Below, in pieces: positions 52,893 to 62,458 of a stretch of 64,000 nucleotides of DNA; position 1 is the stretch's first letter, and every line of letters starts with the position of its first letter. Made by a program: the position numbers and the translations under genes. The DNA comes from an uncultured Collinsella sp. (GTDB taxonomy: Bacteria > Actinomycetota > Coriobacteriia > Coriobacteriales > Coriobacteriaceae). The stretch is taken from NCBI GenBank assembly GCA_902493985.1, contig CABURR010000002.1, positions 1 to 64,000 on the forward strand. The letters run 5' to 3'. The notes beneath the pieces are model-generated. The model was not told where the DNA came from, did no database searches, and worked only from the letters and a program-made list of their open reading frames with translations.

Positions 52893-54248
52893 ATGCTTCT
52901 GGTCGCTAACGGTTCCGTCTTTACTCGCAACGCTCAGACCCCGTTCATTCCAAACGGTGCGGTCGCCATTGACGGAGATACGATCGTCGAAGTAGGTCCC
53001 GAGTGCGAGCTCAAGGCCAAGTACCCGGATGCCGAGTACGTCGACGCCCAGGGCAACCTCATCATGCCCGGACTTATCAACTGCCACACCCACATCTACT
53101 CGGGTCTGGCCCGCGGCCTTGCCATTAAGGGCTGCAACCCCACCAACTTCCTGGAGAATCTTGAGCAGCAGTGGTGGAAGATCGATGACAACCTGACGCT
53201 CGACGGCACCAAGGCCAGCGCCTATGCCACGATTCTTGACTCCATCCGCGATGGCGTCACCACGATCTTCGATCACCATGCGAGCTTCTGCGAGATCCCG
53301 GGAAGCCTCTTCACCATTAAGGACGCAGCTCAGGAGCTGGGCATGCGTTCGTGCCTGTGCTACGAGGTCTCTGATCGCCGCGGCCAGGAAAAATGCGACC
53401 AGGCCATTGCCGAGAACGCCGAGTTTGCCCAGTGGGCCGCCAAGGAGCGTCACGATAACGATAACCACATGATCGCCGCCATGTTTGGCGGTCACGCCAC
53501 CTTTACGCTGTCGGACGAGACCATGGACAAGATGGCTGAGGCCAACAACGGCCTGACCGGCTTCCACATCCATGTGTGCGAGGGCATGAACGACGTGTGG
53601 GATTCCCGCCTCAACCGCGGTGGCATCAGCCCCGTCGAGCGCCTGCTGCAGCACAACCTGCTGGGTCCCGACACCATGCTGGGCCACTGCATCCACGTGA
53701 CGCCTGCCGAGATGGATATCGTCAAGGAGTCCGGCACCTGGCTCGTCAACAACCCCGAATCCAATATGGGCAACGCCGTGGGCTGCGCCCCCGTGCTCGA
53801 ATTCTTCCGCCGCGGCATTCCTGTGTGCATGGGTACCGACGCCTACACCCACGATATGCTCGAGAGCCTTAAGGTCTTCCTGATCATTCAGCGCCACAAC
53901 GCCGCCATGCCCAACGTGGGCTGGTGCGAGGCCATGACCATGCTGTTCGAGAACAACGCCAAGATGGCGAGCAAGTACTTCGATCGCAAGCTCGGTGTGC
54001 TCGAGGCCGGCGCTGCCGCCGACGTCATCGTCATGGACTACAAGCCCTTTACGCCGCTGAGCGAGGAGAACATCGACGGCCACATGCTCTTTGGCATGAT
54101 GGGCAAAAACTGCCGCACCACCATCATCAACGGCCGCGTCCTGTACAAGGATCGCGAGTTCGTTGGGATTGATGAGGACAAGATCAACGCGTGGACCATG
54201 GCTGAGTCCAAGAAGCTCTGGAGCACGCTCAACGATCGCGCCTACTAA
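52893..54248 (+). CDS. ssnA: SsnA-type amidohydrolase of selenium-dependent hydroxylase clusters
   Basis: Amidohydrolase-superfamily enzyme, 451 residues, of the SsnA family that co-occurs with YgfK and selenium-dependent molybdenum hydroxylases. Metal ligands: HTH (His65, His67) in LINCHTHIYSGLARG, then GFHIHVCEG, LGHCIHVT and the Asp of GTDAYTHDML. The pattern is that of chlorohydrolase/guanine deaminase-like enzymes, so a purine or related ring deamination is plausible; the true reaction is not established. ATG 52893 with GAAGGGA upstream. Confidence 0.92.
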   Translation: MLLVANGSVFTRNAQTPFIPNGAVAIDGDTIVEVGPECELKAKYPDAEYVDAQGNLIMPGLINCHTHIYSGLARGLAIKGCNPTNFLENLEQQWWKIDDNLTLDGTKASAYATILDSIRDGVTTIFDHHASFCEIPGSLFTIKDAAQELGMRSCLCYEVSDRRGQEKCDQAIAENAEFAQWAAKERHDNDNHMIAAMFGGHATFTLSDETMDKMAEANNGLTGFHIHVCEGMNDVWDSRLNRGGISPVERLLQHNLLGPDTMLGHCIHVTPAEMDIVKESGTWLVNNPESNMGNAVGCAPVLEFFRRGIPVCMGTDAYTHDMLESLKVFLIIQRHNAAMPNVGWCEAMTMLFENNAKMASKYFDRKLGVLEAGAAADVIVMDYKPFTPLSEENIDGHMLFGMMGKNCRTTIINGRVLYKDREFVGIDEDKINAWTMAESKKLWSTLNDRAY

Positions 54249-54262
54249 TTACAAGTAGATTC

Positions 54263-54298
54263 ACGCGCGTCGGATGTTTCGCCGCATCCGACGCGCGT
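54263..54298 (+). other. Perfect 14-bp stem between ssnA and ygfK
   Basis: ACGCGCGTCGGATG (54263-54276) and CATCCGACGCGCGT (54285-54298) form a perfect GC-rich hairpin with an 8-nt loop and no T run. It may protect the ssnA transcript end or reduce read-through into ygfK. Confidence 0.55.
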
Positions 54299-54396
54299 AT
54301 AGGCGGCCTCCGCGGGGTCGCCGGCGCTGTGCTAGCGCTACACCGTATTTGCGCCCGCCGCGCGGTCTCGCCGGGCGTTACAGAGAGGAGCTCATT

Positions 54397-57396
54397 ATGA
54401 GCGACATCATGAGGCCGATCCCGTTTTCGCAGCTGATGAACTGGATCATCGAGGAGCACAAGACTCAGGGCGCCGTCTTTGGCGTGCGCAAGATGGTCAC
54501 GACCAACCAGGAGGGTGCGCTTCCCATTTTTGACGAGCGCATCGAGACTCCGTTTGGCCCGGCCGCCGGTCCCAACACGCAGCTGGCCCAGAACATCGTG
54601 GCCTCTTATGTGGCTGGTTCCCGCTTCTTTGAGCTTAAGACCGTTCAGGTTATGGACGGCGAGGAGCTCTCCAAGTGCGTTAACAAGCCCTGCATTGTGG
54701 CGCAGGACGAGTGCTACAACTGCGAGTGGTCGACCGAGCTCGAGGTTCCGCAGGCCTTTGCCGAGTACGTGAAGGCATGGTTCGCCTGCCACCTGATCGC
54801 TCGCGAGTACGGCCTGGGCAGCCCGGACGGCTTTGTCTTTAACATGTCGGTGGGCTATGACCTGGAGGGCATTAAGAGCCCCAAGGTCGATGCGTACATT
54901 GAGGGCATGAAGGACGCCAGCGGCTCCGAGGTTTGGAACGAGTGCCGCACGTGGGCGCTCGCTAACCTGGACAAGTTTGAGCATGTCGATGCTGCGTTTG
55001 TCGAGTCCATCCCGGCGCGCGTCTCCAACTCCATTACCGAGTCCACGCTGCATGGCTGCCCGCCGGCGGAGATCGAGCGCATCGCGACCTATTTGATCAC
55101 CGAGAAGGGCCTCAACACCTACATCAAGTGCAACCCCACGCTGCTGGGCTATGAGTTTGCCCGCCAGCGCCTCAACGAGCTGGGCTTTGACTACATCGTC
55201 TTCGATGACACGCACTTCCGCGAGGACCTGCAGTGGGCCGATGCCGTGCCCATGTTCGAGCGCCTGATTGCCCTGTGCGCCGAGCGCGGTTTGGAGTTTG
55301 GCGTCAAGCTCACCAACACCTTCCCCGTCGATGTGACGAGGAACGAGCTGCCCTCCACCGAGATGTACATGTCGGGCCGTTCGCTGTTCTCGCTGACCAT
55401 CGAGGCCGCCCGCCGCATTACCGAGCAGTTCGATGGCAAGCTGCGCATCAGCTACTCCGGCGGTGCTACGGTCTACAACATCCGCGCCCTGTACGATGCC
55501 GGCATTTGGCCCGTCACCCTGGCGACCGACGTGCTCAAGCCTGGTGGCTACGAGCGCTTTAGCCAGATGGCCGGCGAGTTTACCGATCTGGACGGCAAGC
55601 CGTTTGAGGGTGTCTCTCTCGACGCCGTGACCGCGATCCAGGTCGATTCGCTTACCAACCCGCTCTATAAGAAGCCGCTGCGCCCGCTGCCCGATCGCAA
55701 GGTCGCCGGTAAGAGCCCGCTTTCCGACTGCTTTACCACGCCGTGCCGCACGAGCTGCCCCATCCAGCAGGATATTCCCGCCTACCTGGCGGCTGTTGAC
55801 GAGGGTCGCTACGAGGACGCGCTCAACATTATCATCGAGCGCAACGCCCTGCCGTTCATTACCGGCACCATCTGTCCGCATCCCTGCGGCCGTGCCTGCG
55901 AGCGTGCGTTCTACGAGCCCGAGGGCGCCCAGATTCGCGCCAGCAAGCTCAAGGCCGCCCGCGAGGCCATGACCGCCGTGCTGCCCAAGCTGCGCGCCCA
56001 GGCCATCGCAAACGACGGCGAGCGCAACGTTGCCGTTATCGGCGGCGGCCCGGCCGGCCTGGCGACGGCGTTCTTCCTGACGCGTGCCGGCGTGCCCGTC
56101 ACCATCTTCGAGGCCCGCGACTCTCTCGGCGGCGTGGTCCGTCACGTGATCCCCGAGTTCCGTATCGCCAGCGACGATATCTCCCACGATGCCGAGCTCT
56201 GCCTGGCCTTTGGCGCCAAGGTGCAGCTCAACGCTCGCGTTGATTCCATCGACGAACTCAAGGCTCAAGGCTTTACTGACGTGGTCGTGGCCACCGGTGC
56301 CTGGATGCCCGGCTCTGCGGGCCTGGGCGAGGGTGCCGAGCTTGACGTGCTGGAGTTCCTCGAGGCCGCCAAGAAGGGCGAGAAGCTCGAGCTGGGCGAG
56401 GACGTCGTGGTCATTGGCGCCGGCAACACCGCCATGGACGCGGCCCGCGTGGCCAAGCGCCTGGCCGGCGTGAAGAACGTGCGCCTGGTGTATCGCCGCA
56501 CCAAGAAGCAGATGCCCGCCGACGAGGAAGAGCTCGATCTTGCTCTTGCCGACGGCGTTGAGTTCTGCGAGCTGCTGGCGCCCAAGGCGCTCAACGGCTC
56601 CGTGCTGACCTGCGACGTTATGGAGCTCGGCGAGCCGGATGCAAGCGGCCGTCGCAGTCCCGTCGCCACGGGCGAGACCGTCGAGCTTTCCGCCACCACG
56701 GTGATCTGCGCCGTGGGCGAGGGCATCGATGCCAGCCTTTACGATGCCGCGGGCGTCGAGCACGACCGTCGCGGCCGTCTTGCCGCCACCTCCACCGGCG
56801 TTGAGGGCGTCTGGGCTGCGGGCGACTGCCGTCGCGGTCCTGCCACCGTGGTCGAGGCTATCGCCGACGCCGCGGAGGTCGCCCGTGCCATCGCCGGCGT
56901 GGACTTTAACAAGTACGCCGACTGCAACGAGCAGGCCGGCCGCGAGGACACCTGCTACGAGCGCAAGGGGTCGCTGTGCCGCGACAAGCGCAACTGCACC
57001 AAGACCCGCTGCCTGGGCTGCGGCTCGGTGTGCGAGGTCTGCTGCGACGTGTGCCCCAACCGCGCCAACGTGGCAATTAAGGTGCCGGGCCTGGCCAAGC
57101 ATCAGGTCGTCCATGTCGACGGCATGTGCAACGAGTGCGGTAACTGCGCCGTGTTCTGCCCCTACCAGGAGGGTCGTCCCTACAAGGACAAGCTCACCCT
57201 GTTCTGGAGCGAGCAGGACATGGAGAACTCCGAGAACGAGGGCTTCCTGGCCGTGGACGAGGACCACTTTAAGGTCCGCGTCGCCGGCACGGTCCGCACC
57301 GTCTCGGTCGATGCCGTCAACACCGGTCTGCCCGAGGCCGTCCGCCTGACCATCAAGGCCGTGCGCGACAACTATTCGTACCTTCTTAAGAAATAG
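54397..57396 (+). CDS. ygfK: YgfK-type Fe-S flavoprotein oxidoreductase
   Basis: Putative selenate-reductase-like subunit, 999 residues. The N-terminal 440 residues resemble a dihydropyrimidine-dehydrogenase-type TIM barrel. Next comes a GltD-like Fe-S domain (CRTSCPIQQDIPAYLAAVDE near 450, then CPHPCGRACE). FAD binding is at VIGGGPAGLATAFFL (about 547) and NAD(P) at VVVIGAGNTAMDAA (about 669). Two C-terminal 4Fe-4S motifs follow (CLGCGSVCEVCCDVC near 871; CNECGNCAVFCP near 910). Probably passes electrons between the molybdenum hydroxylase, ferredoxin and NAD(P). GAGAGGAG precedes the ATG. Confidence 0.93.
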   Translation: MSDIMRPIPFSQLMNWIIEEHKTQGAVFGVRKMVTTNQEGALPIFDERIETPFGPAAGPNTQLAQNIVASYVAGSRFFELKTVQVMDGEELSKCVNKPCIVAQDECYNCEWSTELEVPQAFAEYVKAWFACHLIAREYGLGSPDGFVFNMSVGYDLEGIKSPKVDAYIEGMKDASGSEVWNECRTWALANLDKFEHVDAAFVESIPARVSNSITESTLHGCPPAEIERIATYLITEKGLNTYIKCNPTLLGYEFARQRLNELGFDYIVFDDTHFREDLQWADAVPMFERLIALCAERGLEFGVKLTNTFPVDVTRNELPSTEMYMSGRSLFSLTIEAARRITEQFDGKLRISYSGGATVYNIRALYDAGIWPVTLATDVLKPGGYERFSQMAGEFTDLDGKPFEGVSLDAVTAIQVDSLTNPLYKKPLRPLPDRKVAGKSPLSDCFTTPCRTSCPIQQDIPAYLAAVDEGRYEDALNIIIERNALPFITGTICPHPCGRACERAFYEPEGAQIRASKLKAAREAMTAVLPKLRAQAIANDGERNVAVIGGGPAGLATAFFLTRAGVPVTIFEARDSLGGVVRHVIPEFRIASDDISHDAELCLAFGAKVQLNARVDSIDELKAQGFTDVVVATGAWMPGSAGLGEGAELDVLEFLEAAKKGEKLELGEDVVVIGAGNTAMDAARVAKRLAGVKNVRLVYRRTKKQMPADEEELDLALADGVEFCELLAPKALNGSVLTCDVMELGEPDASGRRSPVATGETVELSATTVICAVGEGIDASLYDAAGVEHDRRGRLAATSTGVEGVWAAGDCRRGPATVVEAIADAAEVARAIAGVDFNKYADCNEQAGREDTCYERKGSLCRDKRNCTKTRCLGCGSVCEVCCDVCPNRANVAIKVPGLAKHQVVHVDGMCNECGNCAVFCPYQEGRPYKDKLTLFWSEQDMENSENEGFLAVDEDHFKVRVAGTVRTVSVDAVNTGLPEAVRLTIKAVRDNYSYLLKK

Positions 57397-57407
57397 GCGA
57401 GTCTCTT

Positions 57408-57887
57408 ATGGCCAAATCCATTCAACATAACGTGGCCTACGTTGCCTGCGGAAGTGGTTGCGCTTCCGCAGGCGGCGACGCCCGCTGCAGCGAAGGCTGC
57501 ATTGGCTGTGGCGCCTGCGTCACGGCCTGCCCCCACGGCGCCATTGCGCTGGTCGATGGCATCGCCCGCGTGGATCGCTCCAAGTGCACGGGCTGTGGCC
57601 TGTGCGGTATGGCGTGCCCGCAGCGCGTGATTGCCTTCGTTCCCGGCTACCAGAACATTCTGGTGCGCTGCAACAACACAGATAAGGGCGCCATCGCTCG
57701 CAAGATCTGCGACACGAGCTGCATCGGTTGCGGCATGTGCGCTAAAAAGTGCCCTGCCGGCGCTATCCGCATCGAGGACAACTGCGCCCATATCGACGGC
57801 GTGGACTGCCTGTCGTGCGGCATGTGCGCCGTCGTCTGCCCGCATGGCGCCATCCACGACCGCACCGGCATCGCCGCCGGCGTGTAG
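57408..57887 (+). CDS. Ferredoxin with four 4Fe-4S motifs (RnfB-like)
   Basis: Electron carrier of 159 residues with four CxxCxxCxxxCP motifs: CIGCGACVTACP, CTGCGLCGMACP, CIGCGMCAKKCP and CLSCGMCAVVCP, plus an extra N-terminal Cys group. The C-terminal pair resembles the ferredoxin domain of RnfB. No membrane segment. It sits 11 nt after ygfK and 12 nt before the hydroxylase gene, so it most likely links the two enzymes. The first Cys-rich segment (CGSGCASAGGDARC) is unusual. Confidence 0.9.
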   Translation: MAKSIQHNVAYVACGSGCASAGGDARCSEGCIGCGACVTACPHGAIALVDGIARVDRSKCTGCGLCGMACPQRVIAFVPGYQNILVRCNNTDKGAIARKICDTSCIGCGMCAKKCPAGAIRIEDNCAHIDGVDCLSCGMCAVVCPHGAIHDRTGIAAGV

Positions 57888-57899
57888 AAGGGAATCACC

Positions 57900-60677
57900 A
57901 TGGCACAGGAATTCACTTTTACCGTTAACGGCGTCGAGCGCACGACGACGGAGAATAAACCGCTGCTGCGCTACCTGCGCGACGACCTGCATATCCATTC
58001 CGCCAAGGACGGCTGCTCCGAAGGTGCTTGCGGTACCTGCACCATCCATGTGGACGGTGCGGCCGTCAAGGCGTGCGTGCTGACCACTGCTCTTGCTGCC
58101 GGTCGCAACATCGTAACCGTCGAGGGCCTGCCCGAGGACGTGCGCGAGGCCTTTGTGTACGCCTTTGGCGCCGTGGGCGCCGTGCAGTGCGGTTTTTGCA
58201 TTCCCGGCATGGTCATGGCGGGCGCAGCGCTCATCGCCGAGGACCCCGAGCCCACCGAGGAGCAGATTAAGTACGCCATTCGCGGTAACGTCTGCCGCTG
58301 CACCGGCTACAAAAAGATTATCGAGGGCATCTCGCTGGCCGCTGCGGTGCTCCGCGGCGAAAAGCAGATCGATGAGGACCTGGAGCGCGGCGATGACTAC
58401 GGCGTGGGCAAGCGCGCCTTCCGTATCGACGTGCGCAAGAAGGTGCTCGGCGAGGGCAAGTACCCCGACGACATCGACGAGCTCGACCAGCCGGGCCTGA
58501 CCTATGCCAGCGCCGTGCGCTCGAAGTACCCGCGTGCCCGCGTGCTCTCCATCGATACCTCCAAGGCCGAGGCCCTGCCCGGCGTGGTGGGCATTCTGCG
58601 CGCCGAGGACGTGCCGGTCAACCAGGTCGGCCACCTTATCCAGGACTGGGACGTCATGATCGCCCAGGGCGATATCACCCGCTGCGTGGGTGACGCCATC
58701 GTGCTGGTGGTTGCCGAGGACGAGGCGACGCTCGAGAAGGCCAAGAAGCTCGTAAAGATTGACTACGAGCCGCTGGAGCCCGTGCGCAACATTGTCGAGG
58801 CCAAGGCTGCCGACGCCCCGCGCCTGCACGACAGCTTCTTTGCCTTTGGCAACACGGTGGAGCTCAAGGACAACGTGTGCCAGAGCCGTCACGTGACGCG
58901 CGGCGACGCCGCCAAGGCGCTGGCAGAAAGCGCGTTTACCGTGACGCAGCGCTTTACCACGCCCTTTACCGAGCATGCCTTCTTGGAGCCCGAGTGCGCC
59001 GTCGCCTTCCCGTACAAGAACGGCGTCAAGGTGCAGTCGACCGACCAGGGTGCCTACGACACGCGCAAAGAGTGTGCCCACATGTTTGGCTGGGACAACG
59101 AGCCCGAGCGCGTGGTCGTCGAGACCATGCTTGTGGGCGGCGGCTTTGGCGGCAAGGAGGACGTGTCCATCCAGCACCTGGCCGCGCTCGCCGCATATAA
59201 GTTCCAGCGTCCCGTGAAGTGCAAACTCACGCGCGCCGAGTCGCTCGCGTTCCATCCCAAGCGCCACGCCATGGACGGCACCTTTACGCTGGGCTGCGAC
59301 GCCGAGGGCAACTTTACCGGTCTGGACTGCGAGATCAACTTTGACACCGGCGCCTACGCGTCGCTGTGCGGCCCGGTGCTCGAGCGTGCCTGCACGCATG
59401 CCGTCGGCCCCTACAAGTACCAGAACACCGACATTCGCGGCTTTGGCTACTACACCAACAACCCGCCCGCCGGCGCGTACCGCGGCTTTGGCGTTTGCCA
59501 GTCCGAGTTTGCGCTCGAGAGCCTGATCGACCTGCTGGCAGAGAAGGTCGGCCTGGATCCGTGGGAGATTCGTTACCGAAACGCTATCGAGCCGGGCGAG
59601 GTTTTGCCCAACGGCCAAATTGCCGATTGCTCCACGGCGCTGAAGGAGACGCTGCTCGAGGTCAAGGATGCCTACTATGCGCATCCCGGACACGCCGGCA
59701 TTGCCTGCGCCATGAAGAACGCCGGCGTGGGCGTGGGCCTGCCCGATGCCGGCCGCTGCAAGATTCGCATCGAGGACGGCGTGGCCGTGGTCTATGCCGC
59801 CACGTCCGACATCGGCCAGGGCTGCAACACCGTCTTTTTGCAGGACGTTGCCGAGGCATGCGGTCTGCCGCTTCGCTGCATTGCCAACGGCGAGTGCTCC
59901 ACCGAGAACGCTCCCGACTCCGGCACCACGTCTGGCTCGCGTCAGACGGTCGTGACCGGCGAGGCCGTGCGCGGTGCCGCCTTCCTGCTGCGCGATGCCA
60001 TGGTCGGCATCGAGGCCGGCAAGCCTGCGCCTGCCGCCCCGGTGAGCGCCCATGGTGACGGCGTCAAGATTGAGTACGACGACGGTCGCGCCTATCAGCT
60101 GCGCACGCAGGAGCTCGTCGCCGGCCAGGGTATGCATCCTCAGGATCCCGCGGCCGCCATCAAGGCGCTCGAGGGATGCGAGTTTGGCTACGTGTACCTG
60201 GAGCCGACCGACAAGCTGGGCGCTGACGTTCCCAACCCCAAGAGCCACATCTGCTACGGCTTTGCCACGCATGTGGTCATTTTGGATGATGACGGCCGCG
60301 TGAGCGAGGTCTATGCCGCGCACGATTCCGGCAAGGTGGTCAACCCCATCTCCATCCAGGGTCAGATTGAAGGCGGCGTGCTCATGGGTATGGGCTATGC
60401 GCTTACCGAGGACTGGCCGCTCAAGGACTGCGTACCCCAGGCAAGGTACGGTACGCTCGGGTTGTTCCGTGCGCCCGAGATTCCGGATATTCACGCCATT
60501 TACGTGGAGAAGGACGAGCTGCTGCCTGTGGCATACGGCGGCAAGGGCATCGGCGAGATCGCAACGATCCCCACGGCGCCCGCCGTACAGAACGCCTACC
60601 GCGCGTTTGACGGCAAGCTGCGTCCGGATCTGCCCATGGTGGATACGCCCTACAGCCGCGTCCGCAACCGCGGGTAG
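57900..60677 (+). CDS. Selenium-dependent-type molybdenum hydroxylase (xanthine dehydrogenase family)
   Basis: Single-chain molybdenum hydroxylase, 925 residues, with 2Fe-2S and molybdopterin domains but no FAD domain (XdhD-like). Plant-type cluster: Cys39, Cys44, Cys47, Cys59. Helical cluster: Cys97, Cys100, Cys132, Cys134. The Mo domain follows from about 180 with GGGFGGKED, GAYRGFGVCQSEFALES and the catalytic Glu in GKGIGEIATIP (about 884). There is no in-frame TGA; family members carry a labile selenium ligand, not selenocysteine. Neighbours ssnA and ygfK support this class. Xanthine, nicotinate or another purine may be the substrate; maturation genes (yqeB/yqeC) are not in the window. 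Confidence 0.93.
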   Translation: MAQEFTFTVNGVERTTTENKPLLRYLRDDLHIHSAKDGCSEGACGTCTIHVDGAAVKACVLTTALAAGRNIVTVEGLPEDVREAFVYAFGAVGAVQCGFCIPGMVMAGAALIAEDPEPTEEQIKYAIRGNVCRCTGYKKIIEGISLAAAVLRGEKQIDEDLERGDDYGVGKRAFRIDVRKKVLGEGKYPDDIDELDQPGLTYASAVRSKYPRARVLSIDTSKAEALPGVVGILRAEDVPVNQVGHLIQDWDVMIAQGDITRCVGDAIVLVVAEDEATLEKAKKLVKIDYEPLEPVRNIVEAKAADAPRLHDSFFAFGNTVELKDNVCQSRHVTRGDAAKALAESAFTVTQRFTTPFTEHAFLEPECAVAFPYKNGVKVQSTDQGAYDTRKECAHMFGWDNEPERVVVETMLVGGGFGGKEDVSIQHLAALAAYKFQRPVKCKLTRAESLAFHPKRHAMDGTFTLGCDAEGNFTGLDCEINFDTGAYASLCGPVLERACTHAVGPYKYQNTDIRGFGYYTNNPPAGAYRGFGVCQSEFALESLIDLLAEKVGLDPWEIRYRNAIEPGEVLPNGQIADCSTALKETLLEVKDAYYAHPGHAGIACAMKNAGVGVGLPDAGRCKIRIEDGVAVVYAATSDIGQGCNTVFLQDVAEACGLPLRCIANGECSTENAPDSGTTSGSRQTVVTGEAVRGAAFLLRDAMVGIEAGKPAPAAPVSAHGDGVKIEYDDGRAYQLRTQELVAGQGMHPQDPAAAIKALEGCEFGYVYLEPTDKLGADVPNPKSHICYGFATHVVILDDDGRVSEVYAAHDSGKVVNPISIQGQIEGGVLMGMGYALTEDWPLKDCVPQARYGTLGLFRAPEIPDIHAIYVEKDELLPVAYGGKGIGEIATIPTAPAVQNAYRAFDGKLRPDLPMVDTPYSRVRNRG

Positions 60678-60746
60678 GGTAGGGCGCGGACGGCCATTGC
60701 TGATGGGCTGTTTGCGCTCAATATCAACTGCATATGCTGCGCCTTT

Positions 60747-60779
60747 GGCCCCCGGCTCCATCGCGAGCCGGGGCCTTTT
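60747..60779 (+). terminator. Terminator of the molybdenum hydroxylase operon
   Basis: GGCCCCCGGCTC (60747-60758) pairs with GAGCCGGGGCC (60765-60775), followed by TTTTG. It separates the operon from the first 62-bp repeat array. Confidence 0.9.
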
Positions 60780-60798
60780 GTTTGGAGCGCCTCCGCAT

Positions 60799-61125
60799 GC
60801 GGAAACTGCGTCCCGGAATCCAGCCTCGGAACGGGATGAACTTTCCCAACGGGGCCGCATGCGGAAACTGCGTCCCGGAATCGTGCCTCAGAATGGGATG
60901 TGTTTTCCGCTGGCCGGCCGTTTGGAAAGTGTATCCCAGTTTGAGCGTTTATTCCGGGATGCGGTTTCCGCTGAAGGACTCAACCGGAAAGCACGACCCG
61001 TTCCGAGACCTGATTCCGGGACACGCTTTCCGCTAGGCCCGCCATCCGGAAAGTGCGTCCCGTTTTGAGCGTCCAAGCTGGGACGCGCTTTCCGTTGGCG
61101 TGGCCGTTGGGAAAACGCGGCCCAG
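60799..61125. repeat. 62-bp palindromic repeat array 1
   Basis: Five complete units and a half unit start at 60799, 60861, 60923, 60984, 61046 and 61107, spacing 62, 62, 61, 62, 61. Each unit is a hairpin: GCGGAAANTGCGTCCCG, about 17 bp, CGGGANGCGCTTTCCGC, then a 12-bp linker. Sequences diverge but pairing is largely kept. The period is not a multiple of three, so this is not coding. Confidence 0.85.
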
Positions 61126-61166
61126 ATAGGGGGGATGCGATTCGGCGATGCGTGGCCTAGCAGCTC

Positions 61167-62165
61167 CTACAGGTCCACCTCGTTGAGCCATGTCGGCAGC
61201 GCGGTCTGCCGGATGCCTGCCGTCTGCAGCTTTTTGGCGAGCATTCCTGCCGAGCGGACCTCGTTCATGGTAAAGCGCAGCAGGGGGTGACCGTAGAGCG
61301 ATAGGTGCGCCTCGCGCTGTCGTTCGGCAACGAGCGCCTCGGCGGTGGTGCGTCCGGCCAGCATGGTCTGGTCGGTATATTTGATGAGCCCATCGAGCTC
61401 GCCCAGCGTGAGTTCCCGCGCCTGACGCTCCCAGGCAAAGTCCGTTCGTATGGGCTTGGCCGAATCGAAGGGGTCCGTCAGTTCGTATTGAAGCCAGTCG
61501 GGCGCAAAGCCCGTCTCGATCATGATGGCTCGGGCGACCGATTCCCCGCCGCTCTCGGCGCGGGCGTCGGCATATCGAAGCGTTGTGAGGGCGGTGCGAA
61601 TCGCGCGACCATTGCGGGCAGTCGCTCGTTGCTCAACGGCCTCCATCAGCTGTTCCGGTGCAAGGCCGAGCTTTGAGATCGCCGAATCGGCAATGGGCAT
61701 GCCGTCGGCAAAACCAGTTTGCAGCAGGCAATCTGTGGCCGTTTGGATGGGCGGCGTTACCGATATGCCGGCTCTGCGTATTGCTCCGGCCGGCTCAATC
61801 TGGTGTCGCTGAATATGTGCGCCCGGACGAGCCGACGGCTTTGTCGAGCTGCAGACATGCACGACATTCAGGTGTCGCCACGAGACCTCGAGCCCCAGCA
61901 GACAGGCGGCCGAAAACGAGCAGAACGTCCAATCGGGGTGGATGATCGCAAGGGCGCGGAGGATTTCGCAATGGCGTTGCGCTCGGTTGAGTTCATCCCA
62001 GCGCGTTTTTCGCGCAAACAACCCCGGCATGGGCGAGACAACCGTGCCGCCGGTGCGCCGAAGGAGCGCTTTTCGGATCGCCGTGCTCGGGGGAATCAGA
62101 CAGCGCCCCTCTTGTTCGGCTTGAGTGAGCAGTTGGTCGATGAGCTGGTTATTGCAATGGGTCAT
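61167..62165 (-). CDS. AbiEi-like protein with C-terminal nuclease-like domain
   Basis: 332 residues. The N-terminal two thirds resemble the AbiEi-type antitoxin/transcriptional-regulator proteins common in actinobacteria (FSAACLLGLEV at 84-93, GAHIQRHQIEPAGAIRRAGI and TPPIQTATDCLLQ). The C-terminal part has an ordered Asp242, Glu256-x-Asp258 and Lys262 in a strand-like context, as in DUF559/Vsr-type PD-(D/E)XK nucleases. AAAAGGAGG precedes the ATG. It is flanked on both sides by 62-bp repeat arrays in the same orientation. No AbiEii-type toxin gene is adjacent. Function is unproven. Confidence 0.72.
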   Translation of the reverse strand: MTHCNNQLIDQLLTQAEQEGRCLIPPSTAIRKALLRRTGGTVVSPMPGLFARKTRWDELNRAQRHCEILRALAIIHPDWTFCSFSAACLLGLEVSWRHLNVVHVCSSTKPSARPGAHIQRHQIEPAGAIRRAGISVTPPIQTATDCLLQTGFADGMPIADSAISKLGLAPEQLMEAVEQRATARNGRAIRTALTTLRYADARAESGGESVARAIMIETGFAPDWLQYELTDPFDSAKPIRTDFAWERQARELTLGELDGLIKYTDQTMLAGRTTAEALVAERQREAHLSLYGHPLLRFTMNEVRSAGMLAKKLQTAGIRQTALPTWLNEVDL

Positions 62166-62458
62166 GAGCTACCGCCTCCTTTTGGGTAGCAAAAACGTAT
62201 CAGCTGGAACTTGCCGCTCAGCTGACCAAAAGCTGACCAAAATCTAACCATGCAGGTAGATGGCCTGTTTTCGGCGATATTTTTACATCCGAATCGGTGG
62301 GCGGTAATCGGCGACCTTGAACGGTAGCGAGTTATGAAGACTGAGTAAGTTTCGAGACGTGTACTTTTTGAAAAAGAGCATTCTATCTGCTGTTTTGTGT
62401 TTCTGGATCGCATATTTGAAGGCATGTGATAAGGGCGGAGGATCGTCGTCTTGTACCT
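62166..62458. other. Upstream region of the AbiEi-like gene
   Basis: AT-rich. AGCTGACCAAA occurs twice (62218-62228 and 62229-62239). The minus-strand promoter should be here, but none stands out. No small gene was found. Confidence 0.35.

Noticed and set aside
57900..60677. Selenocysteine codon in the molybdenum hydroxylase
   Set aside because: No in-frame TGA occurs; the family uses a labile selenium ligand.
54229..60860. Two minus-strand frames of over 1000 codons opposite ygfK and the hydroxylase
   Set aside because: Low-complexity His/Arg/Val/Gly-rich translations typical of antisense frames; the plus strand carries recognised genes.
60734..61036. Open frames through the repeat arrays giving repetitive peptides
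   Set aside because: The 62-bp period shifts the frame at each unit; there is no ribosome-binding site, and stops occur in all frames nearby.
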